A stretch of 8,543 nucleotides of DNA from Acidobacteriota bacterium. Lineage in GTDB: Bacteria > Acidobacteriota > Terriglobia > Bryobacterales > Bryobacteraceae. Position 1 is the first letter of the stretch; each line of letters starts with the position of its first letter. Position numbers and translations under genes: made by a program. Location of the stretch: the NCBI GenBank assembly GCA_016871135.1, contig VFZQ01000193.1, forward strand, positions 1-8,543. Direction: 5' to 3'. This document shows positions 1-6,183 of this stretch, in pieces. The notes under the pieces are model-generated. The model searched no databases, was not told the origin of the DNA, and was given only the letters and a program-made list of their open reading frames with translations.

Positions 1-169
1 CCCAAGTCCGAATATCGACCGTCGCGCGCCCCGCATAATCTCCCCGCACCGACCGGCTGCCAACGTTCACCTGCGGCCAAGGCACCGGCGCCATCGTCCC
101 CAACTCGCGCACCTCTACAAACACCCACACATCGGCCGCGCACAAGACCCCATCGCAAGCAGCAGCAAT
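1..169 (-). CDS. Partial carboxypeptidase-regulatory-like secreted protein, tandem paralogue of the 170-1651 gene; start region apparently frameshifted
   Basis: Read on the minus strand in the frame directly after the TAG of the 170-1651 gene, codons stay open to the window edge. They give GVLCAADVWVFVEVRELGT, followed by a segment ending GDYAGRATVDIRTW. This parallels the N-terminus of the neighbour (GVFAADPVKVTIEVREWGT, then FDGRAVFRVE), so it is a diverged tandem copy. This frame has no ATG, and its first usable codons (TTG at 145-143, GTG at 130-128) would cut into or remove the signal peptide. A plausible signal peptide lies in the neighbouring frame from an ATG at 219-217: an arginine-rich start, then RLLLLAMG. 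The two frames would join if the four-G run (minus strand, positions 151-148) had one more G. The gene is therefore either frameshifted, started at a non-ATG codon, or affected by a sequence error. The rest lies outside the window. Homology to the neighbour is clear; the start is not. Confidence 0.55.
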   Translation of the reverse strand, partial: MAAACDGVLCAADVWVFVEVRELGTMAPVPWPQVNVGSRSVRGDYAGRATVDIRTW

Positions 170-1651
170 CTACTTGCCAGCGCGAACCTCCACCTTCTCC
201 TTCTCGCCGCCAGTCGCATCAACCCTCACAAACTTCTCCTCTGCATCCAACGCGTATAACTTGTACTTCCCCGGCGGAAGCCCTTTCATCGTGAATTTAC
301 CGTCGTCTCCCGCCATCGCGCGACGCCGCCACTGCGCCTGATCCTCGCGCACCGCCCCCACCATCCGCGATGTCGTCTGGTCTGTGTCATCGACAACACT
401 TCCTTCTATCACCGCCGTCGGCTTAGCGACAATACTCTCAAACCGCGGGAAACGCACGCCCAGGAGCCGCACAACTTCGCCCGCTCGAAACCGGCGCTCC
501 GAGAACGCGTTCATCGAGTGAAAATACTCCTCCGGCAAGTCGGCCAGCTCGAACAAGTACGGCTCGCCCGCGCGCATCCAGTACAACGAATCCGGCTTCC
601 ACTCCGCGCGCGCCCCATCGGAATACGCCAGCTCCACCATTATCTTCGGCGGCGCCATGCGCCGGTCCAAACCGGCAAAGCGCGGCGTCAGGTTATACCC
701 AGGCTTGCCGATCAATCGCACCCGCTCATTCCGCGCCACGCGCACCTTCATCGACGAACTCTCCACGCCCTCGCGCAGCGACTCAAACACATACTCGCCG
801 TACGGCAGGTTCTCCACGACAAATCCCGACCCGCACTTCACATTCAACTTCGCCAGCCGCTCGCTGACATACTCCTTCCTCCGGTAGACCGCCACATCGG
901 CCCGTTCGCCCGGCAGGCAAAAACGGCCTTCCACCGACACCGCCGCCCCAAACAGCGGCACCTTCGGCACGAACACTTTCCCGATCACCTGCTGCCACCC
1001 AAACTCGATCCGAATGCCCGGCTCCGGCTCCTCCGGCTTCGGCCCCGGCCAATACGACCACCCGATCCCCGTTCGCTCCGGCAACTTCTCAAACGCCGCG
1101 TCGATCTCGCCGGTCTCTTCCCGAATCGTCACCGCATCAAGCGGTTGATCGATCTTGAAAACGAACTCGCCCGGCGTGTAGCCCGTCAGCACAAACTCGC
1201 CATCCTCGCCGACGGCATTTAGAGTATCGACCGGCACAAGCATCCGGTCGCCGCGAAACTTCGTCTCCCGCAGCAGCCGAACGCGCAGCTTCGGCACCGG
1301 CTTTTCCGTCTCCGGGTCGAGCAGCACGCCGGTCAACCTCGCCGCGCGCGACAGATACAGCCGCATTGTCATGCCCTTCGATTCCACCGGCAGCAGGATC
1401 TCTTGACGGCCTTCCACCGCGATGAAGCCTTCGGCCTTTGCCTCGACGAAATAGGTCCCCGGCCGCTCCACGCGAAACACCGCGCGCCCATCGAAATTCG
1501 TCGTCTCCTCGCGATCGCCCCCGTTCGACACGATAACTACCGAAGCGCCGGACAGAGGCTCGCGCGTGCCCCACTCCCGCACCTCGATCGTCACCTTCAC
1601 CGGATCGGCGGCAAAAACGCCGGCCGCCAAAAGGAACAAGCCGCGGATCAT
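170..1651 (-). CDS. Secreted multi-module carboxypeptidase-regulatory-like (Ig/beta-sandwich) protein
   Basis: The protein is 493 aa and probably exported. It opens with a short signal peptide (MIRGLFLLAAGVFAAD, cleavage near residue 15), which is why the start at 1651 is preferred. In-frame ATGs at 1702 and 1744 would put an extra polar stretch before the hydrophobic core and overlap the divergent gene. Four similar beta-sandwich modules are visible, each with a turn of the type DG-x-F-x(3-6)-PG-x-Y: residues 54-67 (DGRAVFRVERPGTY), 149-163 (EDGEFVLTGYTPGEF), 274-287 (GSGFVVENLPYGEY) and 449-463 (DDGKFTMKGLPPGKY). This is the signature of carboxypeptidase-regulatory-like/SpaA-like domains, which usually act as structural or adhesive modules rather than enzymes. 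No TonB-dependent barrel, peptidase domain or C-terminal sorting signal is seen. A paralogue follows immediately downstream, so the pair is probably a tandem duplication and may be cotranscribed. Such proteins are abundant in Acidobacteriota. The specific function and ligand are unknown. Confidence 0.8.
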   Translation of the reverse strand: MIRGLFLLAAGVFAADPVKVTIEVREWGTREPLSGASVVIVSNGGDREETTNFDGRAVFRVERPGTYFVEAKAEGFIAVEGRQEILLPVESKGMTMRLYLSRAARLTGVLLDPETEKPVPKLRVRLLRETKFRGDRMLVPVDTLNAVGEDGEFVLTGYTPGEFVFKIDQPLDAVTIREETGEIDAAFEKLPERTGIGWSYWPGPKPEEPEPGIRIEFGWQQVIGKVFVPKVPLFGAAVSVEGRFCLPGERADVAVYRRKEYVSERLAKLNVKCGSGFVVENLPYGEYVFESLREGVESSSMKVRVARNERVRLIGKPGYNLTPRFAGLDRRMAPPKIMVELAYSDGARAEWKPDSLYWMRAGEPYLFELADLPEEYFHSMNAFSERRFRAGEVVRLLGVRFPRFESIVAKPTAVIEGSVVDDTDQTTSRMVGAVREDQAQWRRRAMAGDDGKFTMKGLPPGKYKLYALDAEEKFVRVDATGGEKEKVEVRAGK

Positions 1652-1700
1652 GCATCGATTGACGTATCCACCGCGCCGTTCGTGCAGCGAAAATAAAGAC
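1652..1700. promoter_or_regulatory. Short divergent intergenic region, presumed promoters for 170-1651 and 1701-2306
   Basis: These 49 bp separate two divergent start codons, so promoters for both genes must lie here or reach into the coding ends. On the plus strand TTGACG (1659-1664) resembles a -35 box, but no -10 box sits at the right distance. On the minus strand TATTTT (1695-1690) resembles a -10 box, with no matching -35. The location is solid; the individual boxes are weak. Confidence 0.3.
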
Positions 1701-2306
1701 ATGCCCAACGACGCCTTCAACGAGCCCAACCTCACCCTCAGCAAAATCTACACCCGCACCGGCGACGAAGGCAAGACTTCCCTCGTCGGCGGCCAGCGGG
1801 TCGCCAAGGACGACGCCCGCATCGCCGCCTACGGCGACATCGACGAACTGAACAGCTTCCTCGGCGCCGCCATCGGCTCGATACCGGAAAAACTCAACCC
1901 GCTCAAAGCCGAACTCGTCCGCATTCAACACGAGCTCTTCAATCTCGGCTCGCAATTGGCGACGCTGCAAGAAGACCTCCACCCCAACCAACCCGTCATC
2001 CGCGCCGAAGACGTCAAACGCCTCGAAGACTCCATCGACGCCATGAACGCCAATCTTCAGCCTCTCCGCAGCTTCGTCCTCCCCGGCGGCGGCCGTCTCA
2101 ACGCCGAACTCCACATCTGCCGCACCGTCTGCCGCCGCGCCGAGCGCAATCTCATAACCCTTACTCAAACCACCGGGGTATCCTCCGTAGCACTCGAATA
2201 CGTAAACCGGCTCAGTGATTTTTTCTTCGTCGCCAGCCGCCACGCCAGCCGATTACTCAGCCAACCCGAAACCCTCTGGGAACCCAACCACCGTTCGCAA
2301 ATATAA
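1701..2306 (+). CDS. Cob(I)alamin adenosyltransferase, PduO type (ATR)
   Basis: This 201-aa cytoplasmic enzyme should transfer the 5'-deoxyadenosyl group of ATP to cob(I)alamin, making adenosylcobalamin, the cofactor of mutases such as methylmalonyl-CoA mutase. Family motifs appear in order: the ATP-binding loop TRTGDEGKTSL (18-28), K36 and R40, YGDIDELNS (44-52), FVLPGG (125-130), CRTVCRRAER (140-149) and YVNRLSDFFF (167-176). These match the PduO/MmaB family rather than CobA or EutT, and the length is close to the usual 180-200 aa. The ATG at 1701 is chosen because it lies about 17 codons before the first motif. Earlier in-frame ATGs fall inside the opposite-strand gene. There is no strong Shine-Dalgarno sequence before it. 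It diverges from the secreted-protein gene across 49 bp. No cobalamin-dependent enzyme or cobalamin biosynthesis gene is next to it, so its job here is probably housekeeping cofactor supply. The family call is firm. Confidence 0.93.
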   Translation: MPNDAFNEPNLTLSKIYTRTGDEGKTSLVGGQRVAKDDARIAAYGDIDELNSFLGAAIGSIPEKLNPLKAELVRIQHELFNLGSQLATLQEDLHPNQPVIRAEDVKRLEDSIDAMNANLQPLRSFVLPGGGRLNAELHICRTVCRRAERNLITLTQTTGVSSVALEYVNRLSDFFFVASRHASRLLSQPETLWEPNHRSQI

Positions 2307-2458
2307 GACAACAAAGGAGTCCTAGTACCAGCCGCCCATCGGGAGTTCTACACCTTAGAGCTACTCCATGGATCCAAGTCCCGTTACTGAAAGACGAGTG
2401 ACCCGTACGTTCACCAAAGGCAAACTGAGACTGTCCGAAACACTCCTCGGAGTCCCAG
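2307..2458 (+). promoter_or_regulatory. 152-bp leader of the glycosyltransferase operon with repeated GGAGT/ACTCC blocks and RBS
   Basis: This spacer separates the adenosyltransferase from the glycosyltransferase and looks less GC-rich than the genes. GGAGT occurs at 2316-2320, 2342-2346 and 2449-2453; ACTCC occurs at 2363-2367 and 2442-2446. A hairpin can form at 2342-2367: GGAGT and TCTA pair with TAGA and ACTCC, with a GCT bulge and a CACCT loop. The glycosyltransferase's Shine-Dalgarno GGAG (2449-2452, six bases before the ATG) lies inside the palindrome ACTCCTCGGAGT (2442-2453), so the RBS could be masked and freed by alternative pairing. No U-run follows the hairpin, so it is not a convincing terminator, and no clear promoter was identified. 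A regulatory role is inference from repeat placement. Confidence 0.35.
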
Positions 2459-3226
2459 ATGCCCAATACCACGACCTCAATCATCGTTCCCTGCTACAAC
2501 GAAATTGACGGTTTGCCCCAGCTTATCCGCCGCATCACCGCGATGCGCGAAACGGGACGTATCCCGAACTGGGACCTTTACCTAATCAACGACGGCTCCA
2601 CCGACGGCACCAAAGAGGCAATCGACCGCCTCGCCGCCGAACACCCCGATTGGATTCGCGCCGTACAACACGAAAAGAACAAAGGCCTCGGCGCCTCGAT
2701 CCGAACAGGGTTCGCCGCAACGCACGCCCCCATCGTCTGCACCATGGACAGTGACTGCACCTTCGCACCCGAAACGCTCCCTCAAATGGTGGAAATGCTC
2801 CACGCCGGCGCCGATCTCGTCACGGCTTCCCCCTGGCACCCCGAAAGCGGCCAGGGCACCGTCCACCCGATGCGAAAAGTCCTTAGCCAAGGCGCTTCCT
2901 GGGTCTATCGCCAAATTCTCGGCGACAAAGTTCACAGCTTCACTCCCATGCATCGCGCCTACCGCCGCGAGGTCATCAAGAAGGTCGTGTTCCATTCAGA
3001 TAATTTCTCGGCTGTCGCCGAGTTCATGGTCCGCACCATCTTCCTCGGCTTCCGCGTTAAGGAACTGCCGATGCCGGTCGACCGCCGCCAGTTCGGCGAG
3101 TCGAAAATCAACGTTTTCCAGTCCGTCAAATCACACCTCTCCCTGATGCGGTTGGCGGGCTGGACCTCCCTGACAATGTGGGCCGACGCGAAGTTCGCAG
3201 GCGGCCGTCTGGTAATCGAAGAGTAA
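2459..3226 (+). CDS. Family 2 glycosyltransferase, dolichyl/polyprenyl-phosphate mannose synthase-like
   Basis: This 255-aa enzyme probably moves a sugar from a nucleotide sugar to a lipid-phosphate or glycan acceptor at the cytoplasmic face of the membrane. The GT-A fold is evident: SIIVPCYNE (7-15) at the first strand, NDGSTDGT (44-51) for nucleotide contact, the metal-binding DSD (97-99), and a late RQFGESK (210-216). That last motif matches the basic R-x-x-G-x-SK motif of the DPM1/GtrB-type branch of GT2. There are no C-terminal transmembrane helices, so this is the soluble single-domain form. The ATG at 2459 is supported by GGAG six bases upstream and by the usual distance to the first motif. 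The FAD oxidoreductase follows after 17 bp and is almost certainly in the same operon. Family membership is firm; donor sugar and acceptor cannot be read from the sequence. Confidence 0.92.
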   Translation: MPNTTTSIIVPCYNEIDGLPQLIRRITAMRETGRIPNWDLYLINDGSTDGTKEAIDRLAAEHPDWIRAVQHEKNKGLGASIRTGFAATHAPIVCTMDSDCTFAPETLPQMVEMLHAGADLVTASPWHPESGQGTVHPMRKVLSQGASWVYRQILGDKVHSFTPMHRAYRREVIKKVVFHSDNFSAVAEFMVRTIFLGFRVKELPMPVDRRQFGESKINVFQSVKSHLSLMRLAGWTSLTMWADAKFAGGRLVIEE

Positions 3227-3243
3227 CGAGAAAAGGATTTCCT

Positions 3244-4596
3244 ATGACTCCCCTACGTCATCGTGTTGCAGTGCTCGGAGGCGGCATCTCCGGCCTCGTC
3301 AGTGCGTTGCGCTTGCTGCAGCAGGGCAAACACGTGACGATCTTTGAAGCCTCCGGCGAACTCGGCGGTCTCGGCTCGACCTTCGAGCACGAGGGCCACG
3401 CCATGGAGCGCTTCTATCACGTCATGTTGAACTCCGACGAGAACCTCCTGCCCCTGCTCCAGGAACTCGACCTCGAAGACCGCATCGTGTGGAAAGAAAC
3501 CAAAATGGGTTTCCTGCACGGCAAAAAGCTCGACCCGTTCAACACCCCGCTCGATCTCCTGAACTTCGGCGGACTCAGCCTCTGGGGCCGCATCCGCACC
3601 GCGATCGGCGGCGCCTATATCGCCAAGTTCTGCAACGATCCGAAGGGCCTCGACTCGATCAGCGTTTCCGAATGGCTCGAAGGTCTCTTCGGCGCCGAAG
3701 TCTTCAATCGCTTATGGAAACCGCTGCTGCGCGCTAAGTTCGGCGATCTGTTCGAAGAGGTGCCGGCCTACTGGTTCTGGTCGCGCCTCCGCCGCGAAAA
3801 AGGCGGCACCAAGGAAGTGAAAGGTTACGTCCGCGGCGGCTATCGCCTCATCGCCGAACGCCTCGAAAAAGAGATTCACCGGCTCGGCGGCGACATCCGC
3901 ATGCGCACCCCCGTATTCGCCATTCAAGATACCCCTTGGGATGTGCAGCTAAACGTCAGCGGCCGTTGGGAAGCCTTCGACGCAGCCATCTCCACCCTGC
4001 CCATTCCGGTGCTGGGCAACATCGCCCGCGGACCGCTGGCCAACATGCTGCCGAACAAGAATCTGATTTATCAAGGCGTCGTCAACGCCGTGGTGATCAT
4101 GAAAAAGCGCCTGCAGCCCTACTACTGGAACGCCATCGTGAAGAAGGACTATCCATTCCAGGGTCTGGTCGAAACGACCCACGTCGTCCCCTCTTCGCAG
4201 ACCGGCGGCCGCCACTTGGTTTATCTCCTCAACTACTGTCAGGCCGACAGCGACGTCTACAACCAGACCGACGGCGACATCCGCTTCCAGGCCCTCAAAG
4301 CCCTCCGCGATTTCAACTCGAAATTCCAGCCCGATTGGGTCGAAGACATCAAGGTCTTCCGCACGCCATTCGTCGAACCGATCTGGCCGCTTGGCTACCA
4401 GAAGCTGAAGCCCCGCATGCGCGTCGGTGACTCCCGCGTCTACCTCGCTACGACGGCCCAGTGCTACCCCAACGTCAACTCCTGGAACACCATGGTCGGC
4501 ATCGCCAGCGACACGGCGGCCCGCGTCAAGTTCGATCTCGACAACGTCTACAACGCCCGCAATCGAGCGGAACAGTCACTGGCGCAGTCGCACTAG
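3244..4596 (+). CDS. FAD-dependent oxidoreductase (amine oxidase/protoporphyrinogen oxidase superfamily)
   Basis: This 450-aa protein opens with a Rossmann dinucleotide site: VAVLGGGISGL (8-18, GxGxxG form), with E35 at the end of the second strand for the FAD ribose, then the ELGGLGS segment (39-45) typical of the amine oxidase/phytoene desaturase/UDP-galactopyranose mutase group. A C-terminal FAD-contacting segment begins at residue 398 (RVYLATTAQCYPNVNSWN). Internal stretches such as ERFYH, FNTPLDLL, WKPLLRAKFG and GYVRGGY match a widespread family annotated only as NAD(P)/FAD-dependent oxidoreductase and often found beside GT2 genes. The start at 3244 is supported by AAAAGGA (3231-3237) six bases upstream and by the motif position. 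An in-frame ATG at 3178 would run into the glycosyltransferase. It follows that gene by 17 bp, so it may oxidise or isomerise a sugar-lipid or isoprenoid intermediate of the same pathway; that is inference. The substrate is unknown. Confidence 0.88.
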   Translation: MTPLRHRVAVLGGGISGLVSALRLLQQGKHVTIFEASGELGGLGSTFEHEGHAMERFYHVMLNSDENLLPLLQELDLEDRIVWKETKMGFLHGKKLDPFNTPLDLLNFGGLSLWGRIRTAIGGAYIAKFCNDPKGLDSISVSEWLEGLFGAEVFNRLWKPLLRAKFGDLFEEVPAYWFWSRLRREKGGTKEVKGYVRGGYRLIAERLEKEIHRLGGDIRMRTPVFAIQDTPWDVQLNVSGRWEAFDAAISTLPIPVLGNIARGPLANMLPNKNLIYQGVVNAVVIMKKRLQPYYWNAIVKKDYPFQGLVETTHVVPSSQTGGRHLVYLLNYCQADSDVYNQTDGDIRFQALKALRDFNSKFQPDWVEDIKVFRTPFVEPIWPLGYQKLKPRMRVGDSRVYLATTAQCYPNVNSWNTMVGIASDTAARVKFDLDNVYNARNRAEQSLAQSH

Positions 4597-4619
4597 CAAC
4601 TCGCGATCGTGCAGATCGA

Positions 4620-6116
4620 TCAACGCCACCGGCCTTCCAGCGGGCTCGACGGCTTCGCGATCGACTGGAACATCCCGACGCGAATCTCATCGGTTCCCTT
4701 CATCGACAACACCGGCATCAGCCCCTGCCCGATCATCGTCTCCGCCGCCTTCAGCGTAAACAGCACCTCCGCGCAGGGCTTCAATTCCGGATTGCCGTAT
4801 TCCGTCCACGTATGCGTCGGCAGACTCCGCACGCTCTGAATCTGTCCCGGCCGCAGATCCCACTTCGAGTGCGAAAACGCCTGCGCAATTAGCATCACGC
4901 ACACGTACATCGAGTTCGCCCACAAGTAATGCGCGTGCGTCGATCCCTCCGGCATCTCTTCAAAATGGAACCGCTCCAGCGGGCTTGAGTTCTTGCCATA
5001 AGGCGAGCGAATCAGAAACCGCGGCATCGCCAATCCCACACGCCTTGCCTCGGGAAACTGCCGGATCTCATTCCACAGGGGATTGTCGATCTCCCACTCA
5101 TCGTTCTCGGCCAGGTTCGCCGGATTTTTCACTCCCAGAATCGACGCGTCGGCCCCCGCGATAATCGGCGCTCCCGCCAAATCGACGACCATCGAAATCC
5201 GCGCGAGCAGTTCGATATCGTCCACCCACGGCCGGAACGCACAATCGCAGCCGATCAACGACCACGGCTCGCCCTGCGGCGTCGTCTTCGCCAAAATCTG
5301 ATAGAGCCCCGTCTGCTTCAAGTCCGGCGCTGCGGCCAAATCCGCTAGCAACTCCGACTTCGAAACGTCCAGCACATAGATCTTTAATTGCGTGTCCGTC
5401 TCGACGTTCCTTACCAGGTAGTCGAGCGCGCGCCACGACGCCTCCACGCCCTGAAACACTGGCTGATGCAGCAACGCCCGCATCTGCGCGCCCGTCTCGG
5501 CATCAAGCTGCGCCAGTAATTCTTTCTGCTTCGGATCCTGCCCGGGCACAAGGTGCGGCGCAACCAAATCCTGCACATAGGCCAGCAGCGGATCGCGCGG
5601 CCGCGCGCCCTTCGCCGGCGCCGGATCGTCCGCTCCTTCCGCGATCTGATCGAGTATCGAACCGGTGATGATGTCGCTCGTCGCGCGCGCCTCCTTCGGC
5701 GCTACCCGAACCAGCCCGCCCAAAATCTCATCGGTCGCCGCCTTCAACGACGCGGGATTCTCCAGCCTTCGCCGCATCGCCTTCATCGCCGGAAAAAGCG
5801 CGCACGATTCGTAGAGCGAATCCGGATGCAGATCGTCCAGCGTCGCCACGGGTATGCGCAACTCCGCGCCATGATCTCCCGCCAACGGAACGCGGATCTC
5901 GGTCTTTAGCATCGCGGGCAGATTCTCGATCTCATCGCGATCGACGATCATGGGCCGGCGCCCAAGAATCGGTTCGACAACGCCACGGCTGGCGCGCCCC
6001 GAAAAATCGCCAAGGATCAGTATGTGAAAGGGTGTGTCCGGTTCAAGCTTTGCGCTCGGACCTTTCTTGGCTGGTTCAACATCCAGTACGACACCGGCGT
6101 AAGAGGGTGATGGCAT
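4620..6116 (-). CDS. Fused TssB-TssC-like contractile sheath protein (type VI secretion), lacking the usual TssC C-terminal domain
   Basis: In type VI secretion the cytoplasmic sheath is built from separate TssB (VipA) and TssC (VipB) proteins. Here both appear in one 498-aa chain. Residues 29-120 read as TssB: PFHILILGDFSGR (29-41), MIVDRDEIENL (56-66), then RIPVATLDDLHPDSL (87-101). After a linker, residues 211-490 read as TssC: LLHQPVFQGVEASWRALDYLV (215-235, first 20 conserved), VLDVSKSELLADL (248-260), EARRVGLAMPRFLIRSPYG (356-374), YLWANSMY (397-404) and GLMPVLSMKGTDEIRVGMF (465-483). VipB carries roughly another 110 residues, including LPYM and RLAHYLK-type motifs; these are absent. 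The gene stops 23 bp from the convergent neighbour, so they are not hidden in another frame. The ATG at 6116 has AAGGAA (6126-6121) four bases upstream and a TATAAT box (6156-6151). No other secretion genes are adjacent. Sheath homology is strong; function as a working secretion system is uncertain. Confidence 0.85.
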   Translation of the reverse strand: MPSPSYAGVVLDVEPAKKGPSAKLEPDTPFHILILGDFSGRASRGVVEPILGRRPMIVDRDEIENLPAMLKTEIRVPLAGDHGAELRIPVATLDDLHPDSLYESCALFPAMKAMRRRLENPASLKAATDEILGGLVRVAPKEARATSDIITGSILDQIAEGADDPAPAKGARPRDPLLAYVQDLVAPHLVPGQDPKQKELLAQLDAETGAQMRALLHQPVFQGVEASWRALDYLVRNVETDTQLKIYVLDVSKSELLADLAAAPDLKQTGLYQILAKTTPQGEPWSLIGCDCAFRPWVDDIELLARISMVVDLAGAPIIAGADASILGVKNPANLAENDEWEIDNPLWNEIRQFPEARRVGLAMPRFLIRSPYGKNSSPLERFHFEEMPEGSTHAHYLWANSMYVCVMLIAQAFSHSKWDLRPGQIQSVRSLPTHTWTEYGNPELKPCAEVLFTLKAAETMIGQGLMPVLSMKGTDEIRVGMFQSIAKPSSPLEGRWR

Positions 6117-6183
6117 TGGTTTCCTTGCGGCTATATAACGCCGCTGCCGTATTATAACTCCAGCCTGCTAAGATGGGCGGGCG
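6117..6183. promoter_or_regulatory. Divergent promoter region with face-to-face overlapping -10 boxes
   Basis: These 67 bp separate the start codons of the sheath-fusion gene (minus) and the methyltransferase (plus). On the minus strand a consensus TATAAT lies at 6156-6151, followed by an AAGGAA ribosome site (6126-6121), implying a leader of about 28 bases. On the plus strand TATTAT (6150-6155) occupies almost the same bases and would give a leader of about 22 bases. A weak TTGCGG -35 lies at 6125-6130 with a 19-bp spacer. If both are used, polymerases would compete for the same site. The minus-strand box is the stronger call and lacks an obvious -35. The methyltransferase has only a G-rich, poor ribosome site. 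Confidence 0.45.

Noticed and set aside
170..172. In-frame TAG as a read-through stop joining the two secreted-protein genes into one chain
   Set aside because: The codons just after the TAG resemble the neighbour's signal-peptide end (GVLCAAD versus GVFAAD), so they fit a second exported gene better than an internal linker.
518..1222. Long plus-strand open frame opposite the secreted-protein gene
   Set aside because: Its composition is Arg/His/Pro/Leu-rich with no recognisable motif, as expected for the antisense of a GC-rich gene. The minus-strand reading has a signal peptide and repeated modules.
1702..1744. Upstream starts for the secreted-protein gene (ATG at 1702 or 1744)
   Set aside because: They overlap the divergent adenosyltransferase coding region and place a charged segment before the signal peptide. 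The ATG at 1651 gives a compact signal peptide.
1137..2243. 368-codon minus-strand open frame spanning the adenosyltransferase and part of the secreted-protein gene
   Set aside because: It is antisense to a gene with clear PduO motifs and out of frame with the secreted-protein gene. Its Val/Gly/Ala/Glu-rich, low-complexity product looks like a shadow.
2368..2508. 46-codon open frame starting in the glycosyltransferase leader and overlapping its start
   Set aside because: It has only a weak ribosome site and no recognisable motif, and it overlaps the glycosyltransferase N-terminus in another frame. A leader peptide is possible but nothing supports it.
4604..4618. Small hairpin CGATC-GTGCA-GATCG between the convergent FAD and sheath-fusion genes, as a bidirectional terminator
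   Set aside because: The stem is only 5 bp and no U-run follows on either strand. GATC-type palindromes are common by chance.
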